The notes beneath the pieces are model-generated. The model saw only the letters and a list, made by a program, of their open reading frames with translations. It was not told where the DNA came from and made no database searches. Below, in pieces: positions 38,586 to 47,086 of a DNA stretch of 64,000 bases; position 1 is the stretch's first letter; each line of letters begins with the position of its first letter. The DNA comes from Chloroflexus aggregans DSM 9485 (GTDB lineage Bacteria; Chloroflexota; Chloroflexia; Chloroflexales; Chloroflexaceae): the NCBI RefSeq assembly GCF_000021945.1, contig NC_011831.1, positions 2,493,353-2,557,352 on the forward strand, given 5' to 3'. A program made the translations under genes and the position numbers.

Positions 38586-40103
38586 TTAAGCTCCTTCGGC
38601 AGCTACATGCGAATTTCCTACCGGTGCAGTGGTAGCCGCGCGAACATCAGGGAAAATGGCGAGCACCAGATCGAGTTTCACCAATTGCAGCGTGCGAAGA
38701 ACATCTGGAGAACAACCGGCAATCCGTAAGGCACCCCCTTGCTCACGGGCGAGACGGTCGAGCTTCACGAGCGTAGCCATACCGGCGCTGGCCATAAACG
38801 TCGTACCGCTGCAATCGATCACTACCCGCGCAGCTTTGTTCAAAGCTGCACTGACCTGTTCAAGCACGGTCGGTGCGGTTGTGGCGTCGAATAATCGTGG
38901 CGCCGGAATGATCGCCCAACCGTGATCGGAAGCCGGTACGGTGGGCGCCGGCTGTTGTTGTTGGGCAATCCATGCTTCGATTGACGGCAAATCGGGAAAC
39001 TGCTCGAAAAAACGGTTCAGGCGGAGCAAGTCAAGAATGCGCAAAATTGGCTCCTGCACATTGAGTAACAAGAGATCGCCACCCTGGGTGCGAGCGCGTT
39101 TAGCAAGCGCAACCAACGCACCGAGCGCCGAGCTGTCGAGAAACTGAGTGACGCTGAGATCGAGGATCAGGTATGGACTGGTCTCGAGTAATTGATATGC
39201 GGTTTGGTTAAACGGCTCAAGATTACCCGCCTCAAGCCGTACACCCACGGTCAATACCGGCCACGGTACGGTAGGTGTCGGTGGTGCGGGCGGTTGTTCT
39301 GATGCAGATGGTGACGCCACCGGGACTATGCTCAACGCTCGTCCACGCTGCATCGCCCACCACTGACGAGCAAAAAAGTATCCGAAATAGACAAAATCAT
39401 GAACGTAACGTTTCCACAGTCGGCGCGGCTCTTGGATCAGCCGGTAGACCCATTCGAGACCACTACGCTGCATCCAAAGCGGCACCCGTTTGGTCACGCC
39501 AACGATCATGTCAAACGTCCCGCCAACCCCAATAGCAATCGGCACCCGCAGCTCGTGTGCATACATGCGGATCCATTTCTCTTGCTTGGGATTACCAAAC
39601 GCGACCAGCAGGATATCGGGCTGAGCCGCTTTGACTGCTTCCACCACCGAACGATCCATCTCCAATACCGAACTCGGCGGTGGCGAGAGCACACCGGCCA
39701 CGCGCAAACCGGGATAACGTTCTTGTAAAATTGCCGCGGCCTTGGCTGCCACTCCCTCGCGAGCACCCAGGAAGAAGATGGAATACCCACGCTGCGCCGC
39801 CCGCTCGGCCAATGCCGGCACCATATCGGCACCGGTTACCCGCCCCGGCAACGGCCCACCGAGCAACCGCGAGGCCCATACCAACGGCATCCCATCGGCT
39901 GTGGCCATATCGGCCTCTTGCAGGATGCGCCGTAATTCGGGATCGTGTAGGGCATTTACGACAAAATCGGCATTAACCGTCGCAATCTGGTGAAGACGAC
40001 CGGTTGCGCGACCTACAGCGATAAATTCATCACAGCGGTCGAGCGCCTCAGCCATAGTCAGGTTATCAATCGGCACACCGAGAATGACGAGAAGTTTGCG
40101 CAT
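38586..40103 (-). CDS. WecG/TagA-type glycosyltransferase fused to two STAS domains
   Basis: 505 residues from ATG 40103 (MRKLLVILGVPIDNLTM). Residues 1-245 are a GT26 (WecG/TagA/CpsF) transferase with NADF (D46), the proposed base in TADGMP (D70), FLGAREG and FGNPKQEKWI. After a Pro-rich linker come STAS domain 1 (about 282-385), with D323-S324 in FLDSSALGALV, and STAS domain 2 (about 395-490), with FMASAGMATLV, where Ala replaces the Asp before the phospho-serine. GT26 enzymes add the second sugar to a lipid-linked first sugar made by the phosphoglycosyl transferase encoded just upstream. The fusion directly couples chain initiation to partner switching. Confidence 0.92.
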   Translation of the reverse strand: MRKLLVILGVPIDNLTMAEALDRCDEFIAVGRATGRLHQIATVNADFVVNALHDPELRRILQEADMATADGMPLVWASRLLGGPLPGRVTGADMVPALAERAAQRGYSIFFLGAREGVAAKAAAILQERYPGLRVAGVLSPPPSSVLEMDRSVVEAVKAAQPDILLVAFGNPKQEKWIRMYAHELRVPIAIGVGGTFDMIVGVTKRVPLWMQRSGLEWVYRLIQEPRRLWKRYVHDFVYFGYFFARQWWAMQRGRALSIVPVASPSASEQPPAPPTPTVPWPVLTVGVRLEAGNLEPFNQTAYQLLETSPYLILDLSVTQFLDSSALGALVALAKRARTQGGDLLLLNVQEPILRILDLLRLNRFFEQFPDLPSIEAWIAQQQQPAPTVPASDHGWAIIPAPRLFDATTAPTVLEQVSAALNKAARVVIDCSGTTFMASAGMATLVKLDRLAREQGGALRIAGCSPDVLRTLQLVKLDLVLAIFPDVRAATTAPVGNSHVAAEGA

Positions 40104-40117
40104 GGTGGTATATCTTG

Positions 40118-40861
40118 TCAGTATGCACCGCGACCCAGTAAAACCGCCGGAATGGTGCGGAGCAAGATCTCGATATCCTTCCAAATACTCTGCTCAGCAA
40201 TGTATTGCAGATCAAGTTCAACCCACCGCTTGAAGTCGAGATCACTGCGCCCCGATACCTGCTGCAAGCCGGTGATGCCGGGAATAGCGTGGAGACGACC
40301 AATCTGCTCGTAGGTATATTTTGCGACCTCGCTCGGCAGTGCCGGTCGCGGTCCTACGAGGCTCATTTCACCTTTCAAGACGTTAAAGAGTTGCGGCAGC
40401 TCATCGATACTCAACTTGCGGATCACACGCCCAACCCGCGTGACCCGTGGATCGCGCTTCATTTTGAACACCGGTCCGTCGGCTTCGTTCTTCGCTTGCA
40501 ATTCTTTCAGGCGTTGTTCGGCATCGACGTACATCGAACGAAACTTATAACAATAGAAATGTTCGCCATCTTTCCCAACCCGCACTTGCTTGAAGATGAC
40601 CGGACCCGGCGATTCGAGTTTGATGGCAATCGCGGTTATCACCATAATCGGCGCCGAGAGGATGATTGCCACCGTAGCTACCGAGACATCTAACACACGC
40701 TTAAGCCGAGCCAATAGCTTGGTACGAATAACCCAGAGCGATAACGTGAAGCGCAAGCGCTGATTGGCGCGTGTGCGTTGAAATCGCCGTTCGGCAAAAA
40801 TGGTCAGCATACGCTGACTTTTCGGATCAAGCGTTTCTTGCGAAGGTTTGATCGCTCGCAT
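40118..40861 (-). CDS. Monotopic phosphoglycosyl transferase (sugar transferase)
   Basis: 247 residues from ATG 40861, with GAGGTG seven bases upstream; the GTG at 40876 is less likely. WbaP/PglC-like domain. A membrane re-entrant helix (about 50-80) precedes [12 protein letters not shown] and [10 protein letters not shown]. Catalytic D153-E154 lie in [11 protein letters not shown], then [12 protein letters not shown]. It transfers a sugar-1-phosphate to undecaprenyl phosphate and starts the repeat unit. First gene of the leftward run that includes the STAS-glycosyltransferase (14-base gap). Confidence 0.93.
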   Translation of the reverse strand: MRAIKPSQETLDPKSQRMLTIFAERRFQRTRANQRLRFTLSLWVIRTKLLARLKRVLDVSVATVAIILSAPIMVITAIAIKLESPGPVIFKQVRVGKDGEHFYCYKFRSMYVDAEQRLKELQAKNEADGPVFKMKRDPRVTRVGRVIRKLSIDELPQLFNVLKGEMSLVGPRPALPSEVAKYTYEQIGRLHAIPGITGLQQVSGRSDLDFKRWVELDLQYIAEQSIWKDIEILLRTIPAVLLGRGAY

Positions 40862-41208
40862 AGAGAAGCACCTCACATCTAATGCTTGACCGTACTATAC
40901 ACCGGCGAGCGAACAAAAACCTTACACCAGTTGACTGAACGGTTACGAATATTTCACTGACTACCGCATTGTTTGACACAGAGTACGCTGGCAATATCTT
41001 TAACAATATTAGATGTTTATATTATACATAATTCATTAGTATATTTGTGGAAGTATCCCCATTAGATAAACTCATCTGGCCGAGTAGCACTGTGATGATG
41101 TACTGAATGCAATGAATCATCAGCCCCTTACACATCAATTTGTCAACAAGTCATGGGACAATCAGCTCAGTACTATGTTCCAACGCATCCCTATCCTTGA
41201 GGTTTTCA
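40862..41208. other. AT-rich divergent regulatory region
   Basis: About 350 bases between the leftward polysaccharide operon and the rightward glycosidase gene, no gene. The segment 40975-41055 is far more AT-rich than its surroundings, with TATATTATACATAAT (41016-41030 region) containing several -10-like boxes on both strands. It is the likely site of divergent promoters and possibly of regulator binding. Confidence 0.5.
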
Positions 41209-42816
41209 ATGATATGCCGTCATCGCTCCCTCATAGTCTGGTTAGTCTTGTGGCTCACCGCTTGTGGCGCACCGGTCACCACACCCACTGCTACGACCGT
41301 CCCCGCCGCTTCGACGCCAACATCGGTTATTGCTGAACCATCAACGCTGCCTACCTCAACGGTACTTCCCTCCGGCCCGGTGATTGTGATCGATTCGACC
41401 CAGACCCGGCCTTTTCCACGCCAACTCCTCGGGACAAATGTTCCGGCGTGGCTTAACCCTACGCGACTCGGTGATGAAACATTTATCAGCCGCACTGCCG
41501 ATCTGGGCCTGAGCCTACTCCGCATGCCCGGTGGTAGCTGGAGCAATGCGTATGCGTGGGCCGATTGCGAAACCGGAGGCGAAGGTTGCTACTGGCCGTG
41601 GGCCGCCAAACCTTCAGATTTTCTGCGCTTCGCCCGTGCGGTGAATGCCGAGATTATCTGGACGGTCTCGATCAACAGCTCGGCCCAAGAGGCAGCGGCG
41701 CTGGTCGCCTTCTTCAACGGTGCAACCGATGATGAGCGCCCGCTCGGCGTTGATGCACGCGGGCGCGATTGGCTCACGGTTGGTCATTGGGCGCGTCTGC
41801 GGGCCGAAACCGGTAATTCCACACCTTTCCCGGTACGTTACTGGGAAATCGGCAACGAGGTGTATGGTGCCAAACGGGATGTGGGGCCTAATTGTGCAGA
41901 ATGGGGCTGGGAAGATGTTTGGACATGCGATCCGGATGAGTACCTCCACGGGGCAACTGTCAATGGAATTGCCTACGATGGCTATCTGGCTTTCTACGAT
42001 GCGATGAAAGCCGTTGATCCTTCGATCCAGATCGGGGCCGTGGGGGTAGAAAAACCCGATGAATGGAGTAATTGGGGGAACCGGGTAATTGCCGGCGCCG
42101 GCGAGAAACTCGATTTTTATGTTGTTCACTATTACCCCTACTTCCAACCCCCAGAAAACCCAGCCGGCGCATTGCAGCAACCTCAGCGCAGTTGGTCAAC
42201 GATCATGGCCGACCTCCAGGCCGCGTTTAGACGCTACAGCGGGCGGCAAATACCGGTGGCCGTCACCGAATATAACCTTGTGGCCTTTCAAGATGCCGAC
42301 AACGGCCAATTGATGCGTCGGGCGGTAAACATGCTCTTCATCGCCGATACCATCGGCCAGATGGCAACCAACGGTGTTACCATCGCTAATCAGTGGGATC
42401 TGGCAAATGGCCGAGCGTATAACGGTACCGATTACGGGTTGCTCGATGCCGATACGTTTGAGCCAAACCCGGCTTACTACGCTCTCCAACTCTGGAGTCG
42501 GTTTGGGGATGAATTGCTAACGACCCAAACACCGTTCGATCCGGCGCAGACCCTGAGTGTCTATGCGGGTCGCCATACCGATGGCACACTGACGCTGCTG
42601 GCAATTAACAAAACCGCACAACCGCAGACGGCAACGATCATCGTACCAACGGGTCCATGGCGCGTTGCCACCACGGTAGTACAAGCCTCTGATCTACTGG
42701 CCGAATCTGTCGCCCTCGACATCCGTGATAACGGCATAACAAGCGATGAAAATGCTAACTACGAACACACCTTTGCGCCATATACGCTCACCCTCTTAAC
42801 GTTCACAGAACCGTAG
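41209..42816 (+). CDS. Glycoside hydrolase lipoprotein (GH51/GH39-like)
   Basis: 535 residues from ATG 41209 (TGAGG upstream). Lipobox WLTACG makes C19 the lipid-anchored residue, followed by a Thr/Pro linker. The TIM-barrel enzyme has a likely acid/base E217 in YWEIGNEVYG and nucleophile E354 in VAVTEYNLV, the clan GH-A pattern of arabinofuranosidases and xylosidases. A small beta-sandwich follows (about 450-535). Its position beside polysaccharide genes suggests trimming or degrading the exopolymer outside the cell. Exact specificity not assignable. Confidence 0.82.
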   Translation: MICRHRSLIVWLVLWLTACGAPVTTPTATTVPAASTPTSVIAEPSTLPTSTVLPSGPVIVIDSTQTRPFPRQLLGTNVPAWLNPTRLGDETFISRTADLGLSLLRMPGGSWSNAYAWADCETGGEGCYWPWAAKPSDFLRFARAVNAEIIWTVSINSSAQEAAALVAFFNGATDDERPLGVDARGRDWLTVGHWARLRAETGNSTPFPVRYWEIGNEVYGAKRDVGPNCAEWGWEDVWTCDPDEYLHGATVNGIAYDGYLAFYDAMKAVDPSIQIGAVGVEKPDEWSNWGNRVIAGAGEKLDFYVVHYYPYFQPPENPAGALQQPQRSWSTIMADLQAAFRRYSGRQIPVAVTEYNLVAFQDADNGQLMRRAVNMLFIADTIGQMATNGVTIANQWDLANGRAYNGTDYGLLDADTFEPNPAYYALQLWSRFGDELLTTQTPFDPAQTLSVYAGRHTDGTLTLLAINKTAQPQTATIIVPTGPWRVATTVVQASDLLAESVALDIRDNGITSDENANYEHTFAPYTLTLLTFTEP

Positions 42817-42836
42817 TCTCACCTGGGAGGTGTTCC

Positions 42837-44078
42837 ATGCGATGGGGGGTCGTTATCCTACTTATGGTTGGTTTGCTCAGTAGTGTAGCCATCACACAAC
42901 CTGTACAAGCAGCAATTACCAATATCGGGGCCGGTGGCTGCCCGGTGAATACTATCGTGGGCGGCGATAATGTGGTCCAGAACGGCAATTTTGCCCAGGG
43001 TGCGGTCGGCTTCACCTCACAACTGATCAATCGCGGTGACGGTGTCTATCCTGATGACAACAACGGTGGCGGTTTTTCGATTCAGATTGGAACGATAGTG
43101 TATCCTCCATTTGAAACTAACCCCTATATCTACGGACGGTCATTTCCCGGTGATCCACAACGTGATGTACCGCCTACCGACACCTATTTTTATTCAAACC
43201 CAAGTGCAGCCAACTATCAGGCAGGTAATGGCCGCGTCAACTTGTGGACGCAAACGGTAGCAGTTGCTCCCAACACGACGTACAACTTCTTTGCCTATTT
43301 CGACAATCTCCTCGACCCGGTGAAGAGTGCGAACGGTGCTGCCGATCCGATCATCGAATTGCGGGTCAACAATACCTCAGTTGGCACGACCGTGATCCCC
43401 AAAACGCCAGATCGTTGGGTGCCGGTGCAGTATGCCTTTACGACCGGTGATAATGTCACGAGTATCACTTTGAAAATCGATAGCCTCACCAATAACACAT
43501 TTGGTGACGATTTTGCAATGACGCAGATCAATCTCAAACAATGCGTCAGTGGGGTGGGCGTCGCCAAATTTGCCTTCCCGCCCGAAGCTGCTACCCACAA
43601 CGGTGTAGAAGGGTTTCGGCTTGAGTATTGGATCACCATCCGGAACTTAGGTGCTGATCCGGTGACCAATCTGGCCGCTATCGATGATCTGGCTACCGTT
43701 TTTGCGGCTGCTGAAGATTGGGATGTGCTCGAACTCAGTGCCATTAATGAGAGTGGGTTTACCGTGTTGACGGTAAATCCCGCGTTCGATGGAAGTAGTG
43801 ATCGCAATCTTCTCGCTACCAATCAGAGTCTTGGTCCTGGTCAAAGCGCACGGATACGGTTGGTTGTGTGGGTCAACCCCCCGGAAGGTCCGACCGTATT
43901 TACCAACAGCGTCCAACTATCGGCGCTGTCAGGGAACGTAGTAGTCACCGATCTATCAATGCCCGGTCTCAATCCCGATCCCAACGGTAATGGTGACCCC
44001 AAAGAAGACGGCGAGATCGGAGTTACCGTCTCAATCTTCTCACCGTACCAAACATGGGTACCGATAGTGACCCGCTAG
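42837..44078 (+). CDS. Secreted protein with C-terminal VPIV motif
   Basis: 413 residues. The signal peptide is cleaved near VQAAI (about residue 25). The N-terminal module (30-235) looks like a carbohydrate-binding or beta-sandwich domain (VVQNGNFAQGAVGFTS, VNLWTQTVAVAPNTTYNF). A second module (about 240-395) resembles a DUF11-type surface repeat (WITIRNLGADPVTNLAAID). The protein ends FSPYQTWVPIVTR, a short terminal motif like that of the repeat protein at 27103. Twenty bases separate it from the glycosidase, so the two are probably cotranscribed and act together at the cell surface. Confidence 0.8.
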   Translation: MRWGVVILLMVGLLSSVAITQPVQAAITNIGAGGCPVNTIVGGDNVVQNGNFAQGAVGFTSQLINRGDGVYPDDNNGGGFSIQIGTIVYPPFETNPYIYGRSFPGDPQRDVPPTDTYFYSNPSAANYQAGNGRVNLWTQTVAVAPNTTYNFFAYFDNLLDPVKSANGAADPIIELRVNNTSVGTTVIPKTPDRWVPVQYAFTTGDNVTSITLKIDSLTNNTFGDDFAMTQINLKQCVSGVGVAKFAFPPEAATHNGVEGFRLEYWITIRNLGADPVTNLAAIDDLATVFAAAEDWDVLELSAINESGFTVLTVNPAFDGSSDRNLLATNQSLGPGQSARIRLVVWVNPPEGPTVFTNSVQLSALSGNVVVTDLSMPGLNPDPNGNGDPKEDGEIGVTVSIFSPYQTWVPIVTR

Positions 44079-44096
44079 ATGATAGGCGGTGTGGCT

Positions 44097-44660
44097 TTAT
44101 CCGGCCAAAGAACGGATCGGTTTCGCCGGCACACCGCCGACCAGTGTATTGGCCGGTACCGATCGCGTCACTACGCTACCGGCAGCAACAATGCTGCCGG
44201 TACCAACCACAATTCCGGGCAAGAGCAAAGCCCGTGCCCCAATCCACGCCCCTTCCTCGATCCGCACCGGCGCCGTGGTCAAGGGTCCGGCCCGGTGCTC
44301 AGCCCCACTAATCTGATGCGAGGTCGTGAGGATCATGACTTCATGACCAAGACTAACGTGATCGGCAATAGTGATATGATCGTTCAAATCAAAGAAACAA
44401 TCGGTGTTTATGACACAATTTGCCCCAATCTGTAACCGACGTTGCACCTTGCCGTAGCCATGCAGGCGCATCGGCCCCATTATCACCGTGCCATGTCCGA
44501 TCTGACAACCGGCTAAGCGCAACAAACGCGGGCGCAACCGAGAAGCGGTGTAACGGGGTAACAGCCGTAACAATCCGCCAATGAACAAGAGTCGCGGTTG
44601 CAACGCACCCAGCTCTTCGGTGATAATGCGGTGGATTTTCGATGAAGGAGTGTTTTGCAT
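44097..44660 (-). CDS. Hexapeptide-repeat O-acetyltransferase
   Basis: 187 residues. A left-handed beta-helix of hexapeptide repeats (HGTVIMGPMRLHG, CVINTDCFFDLNDHITIAD) includes the catalytic-site histidine region VSLGHEVMILTTSHQ. The C-terminal WIGARALLLPGIVVGTGSIV and VPANTLVGGVPAKPI are typical of WcaF/NodL/LacA-like acetyltransferases. It likely acetylates a sugar of the exopolysaccharide. Convergent with the secreted-protein gene, 18 bases apart. Confidence 0.9.
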   Translation of the reverse strand: MQNTPSSKIHRIITEELGALQPRLLFIGGLLRLLPRYTASRLRPRLLRLAGCQIGHGTVIMGPMRLHGYGKVQRRLQIGANCVINTDCFFDLNDHITIADHVSLGHEVMILTTSHQISGAEHRAGPLTTAPVRIEEGAWIGARALLLPGIVVGTGSIVAAGSVVTRSVPANTLVGGVPAKPIRSLAG

Positions 44661-45037
44661 GGTACTTCCTGTTGACTATTCTGAGCACGCCAGCCGCTGC
44701 ACGTTCGCAGCGAGCGCGACCGGCATCGTTAGCACTATCTTTTGCCCCTGATAGCTCTATTGTGCCAGATCGGTTCGCCTGATACGATAGGATGGAACTA
44801 GTCTGACGAAACTGTCAAGCACTGTCGCACACGAGTGGGAAGCATTGAATAGCTCCCGCCACAATACAAAGCCATTCCGATGCGCCGTTTTTCAATTCAC
44901 CCCCGAACAGTTAGGGACGACATAAATGACGAATTAACAAACTACCATTCACCCAAAATCATCGCTAAAACTGGTATGATGCTATTGGCGCCATCGAGCA
45001 ATGTTGCGCTATCCATGAGTATAGAGAGGTTTGCAGT
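44661..45037. other. Divergent intergenic region, no gene
   Basis: 377 bases between the acetyltransferase (leftward) and the Wzz-like gene (rightward). A TATGAT box (44975-44980) is a possible -10 for the rightward export operon, without a good -35. No open frame with protein character is seen. Confidence 0.45.
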
Positions 45038-46087
45038 ATGGTGCGCTTGATCATTCTGCGCTTACTAGAAAGCTTCTTCCGCCGGCCTTTGCTGAGTGTT
45101 GCACCTTTTGTGATCGGGGTGCTATTAGGTGCCGGCTACATCTTACTCTCTCCACCAGAATTTTTGTCGAGTGGCAAGATTTATATTGAAAAAGATAGTC
45201 TCCTTGCGTCGCTCACCTCATCCAAAAGCGACGCTTCATGGTGGGTAACGCCGGCCCAAGCAACGACGAACGAACTGTATGAGTTACTCGCTACCAACGC
45301 TTTTGTGCGGGCGGCGATTCAGCAAACCAAACTCGAACCGTACATGTCCGGTGGGCCAGATGTCGTCTGGGAAACGTTTACCTTCTTCCGTGACACGATT
45401 AGCATTAACCCATTAGGCGATAAACTGGTTGAAATTCGCGCCACGACCGACGATCCTGAACTATCATATCAGATGGTCGTAGCGACGATGGATACCTACT
45501 TGAAATGGAAGTTGAACACCGATTTTCAAGAGAGTGTCGCGGCCCAAAAGTTTTTTGAAGATCTGATCGCTCCGTATCAAGCCGACGTTGATCAGGCTCG
45601 TCAGGCATTAATCGACTTTCTCAGTGCTAATCCCGAACCGGTACGCGGCGATCGCCCGCCCGGTGAGCAGTTTCAACTCGACCAATTACGGGCAGCACTG
45701 GCCCGCGCCGAAGAACGTCTGAGCACGGCCCAAGAGAACGAAGAGAGCGCACGCTTGGCGTTGGTCAAGAACGAGAGCTTGATCCGGCAGACATACCAGA
45801 TCGTTGACCAGCCCGAAATCCCGCTCAGAGCCGAATTCTCGATCACGACGTTCGTCAAGAATATGATCATTTTTGTCGTGATTGGTTTATTCCTTTCAGT
45901 GAGTTTGATCGGTGGCGGTGCTCTCATCGATCGCAGTCTGCGTTTTCCGATTGACGTGCGTAATAGTCTGAATCTGCCGCTGCTCGCAGTGGTACCGCTG
46001 AGTTGGGAACCGCTCACACCGACACCGATTGCAACGATCACAGAGACTGACCAACCGACACTGCAAGCTCAAGTACAGGTGAAATGA
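45038..46087 (+). CDS. Polysaccharide chain-length/export protein (Wzz-like)
   Basis: 349 residues. Membrane helices lie near 16-36 and 268-292, flanking an extracytoplasmic domain that includes a coiled coil (about 160-245; QARQALIDFLSANP, LARAEERLSTAQENEES). This is the polysaccharide co-polymerase topology. It lacks a fused kinase domain; a BY-kinase-like protein follows 56 bases later. It is expected to control chain length of the polymer made by the ligase/polymerase at 47087. Confidence 0.87.
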   Translation: MVRLIILRLLESFFRRPLLSVAPFVIGVLLGAGYILLSPPEFLSSGKIYIEKDSLLASLTSSKSDASWWVTPAQATTNELYELLATNAFVRAAIQQTKLEPYMSGGPDVVWETFTFFRDTISINPLGDKLVEIRATTDDPELSYQMVVATMDTYLKWKLNTDFQESVAAQKFFEDLIAPYQADVDQARQALIDFLSANPEPVRGDRPPGEQFQLDQLRAALARAEERLSTAQENEESARLALVKNESLIRQTYQIVDQPEIPLRAEFSITTFVKNMIIFVVIGLFLSVSLIGGGALIDRSLRFPIDVRNSLNLPLLAVVPLSWEPLTPTPIATITETDQPTLQAQVQVK

Positions 46088-46143
46088 CGCAAGGACGATA
46101 GTGGTACCTCGATGTTGTCCCTTCGTCTGCGAAGAGGAATGCT

Positions 46144-46923
46144 ATGTTTAAGCGACAGAAAAAAGCGACGACCACTACGCCGACCGACCTCCCACTCACA
46201 ATCGAGACGGCCAACGGCGCGTTGCGTCGCTCGTTTAGTGGCGAACAGATTGGTCAACTTCGCCGTATGATAACCGATTTGCTGGTTGATCAACGCTTAC
46301 CAACGCGGATCGGCTTTACTGCAGCACTGCGTGGTGAGGGAGTCAGTTTTATTACGTTGGCAAGTGCAGTGACGCTGGCCCACGATACCGGTAAGCAAAT
46401 TTGCGCCGTTGAGTTGAACTGGTTAGCACCGGGCATGCTACATAACCTCAATCCACCACCACCGGTTAGTGGCAAAGGGCGTCGCCGTGAACCGGCCCCA
46501 CCACCACCGGTACCCGACCTACCCGGCATTGCCGAGGTTCTGCGTGGCCAGGCGACCATCGATGAGGCACTCCTGGCGACGAACCATACCGGTCTATGGC
46601 TCCTACCCGCCGGTGTCGTTACTCTCGAACAGCGACCATTGCTGGCCCGTAGTCCTGAACTGCGTACTCTCCTCGATCGGCTCGGTGAACGGTTTGACCA
46701 TATTTTGCTCGATCTGCCGGCGATTCTCCAGACGAGTGATACACTGGCGTTGGCGGCACTCGCCAATGCGTATGCACTGGTAGTTCGCCATGGGGTTACC
46801 CCGATCACCGAAATCCGACAAGCGCTGAGCGACATCGAGCACGTACCGGTGCTTGGCGTGATCCTCAATCAGGCGCGGATTGCCACTCCTCGCTGGATTC
46901 ACCGCCTGATTCCGCAGGAGTAG
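46144..46923 (+). CDS. BY-kinase-like/ParA-type protein with degraded ATP site
   Basis: 259 residues in the position of a CpsD/Wzc-type autokinase. The fold is recognisable: a Walker A position at 63-71, Walker A' near 88-92 (CAVELN), and Walker B at 187-192 (HILLDLPAIL). The P-loop reads RGEGVSFIT, with Val67 where the essential Lys should be, and the Walker A' Asp is Glu90. A Pro-rich insert (104-126) is unusual, and no C-terminal tyrosine cluster exists. It is probably a non-catalytic partner of the Wzz-like protein. Confidence 0.8.
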   Translation: MFKRQKKATTTTPTDLPLTIETANGALRRSFSGEQIGQLRRMITDLLVDQRLPTRIGFTAALRGEGVSFITLASAVTLAHDTGKQICAVELNWLAPGMLHNLNPPPPVSGKGRRREPAPPPPVPDLPGIAEVLRGQATIDEALLATNHTGLWLLPAGVVTLEQRPLLARSPELRTLLDRLGERFDHILLDLPAILQTSDTLALAALANAYALVVRHGVTPITEIRQALSDIEHVPVLGVILNQARIATPRWIHRLIPQE

Positions 46924-46926
46924 ATT

Positions 46927-47070
46927 ATGAAGTTCTTCGTCGGCTTTCTCGTGCTATGCCTGCTTATCGGCGCGCTTACACCACACTGGCGGCTACGCGA
47001 TCTGGTGGTCATTATGATCGGGCTGAGTGCGCTTGTTGTGGCAGCCTATTACTTCTTGAACGTAATCTGA
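46927..47070 (+). CDS. Small two-helix membrane protein (47 aa)
   Basis: ATG 46927 with AGGAG six bases upstream opens a 47-codon frame, three bases after the kinase-like gene and 16 before the ligase/polymerase. The product is almost entirely two hydrophobic helices (FFVGFLVLCLLIGAL and VVIMIGLSALVVAAYYFL) around a short basic turn (HWRLRD). Tight spacing and a good ribosome site support a real gene. It may be an assembly partner of the Wzz-like/kinase-like pair or of the polymerase. Confidence 0.7.
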   Translation: MKFFVGFLVLCLLIGALTPHWRLRDLVVIMIGLSALVVAAYYFLNVI

Positions 47071-47086
47071 CCGGCACTAACGGTCG

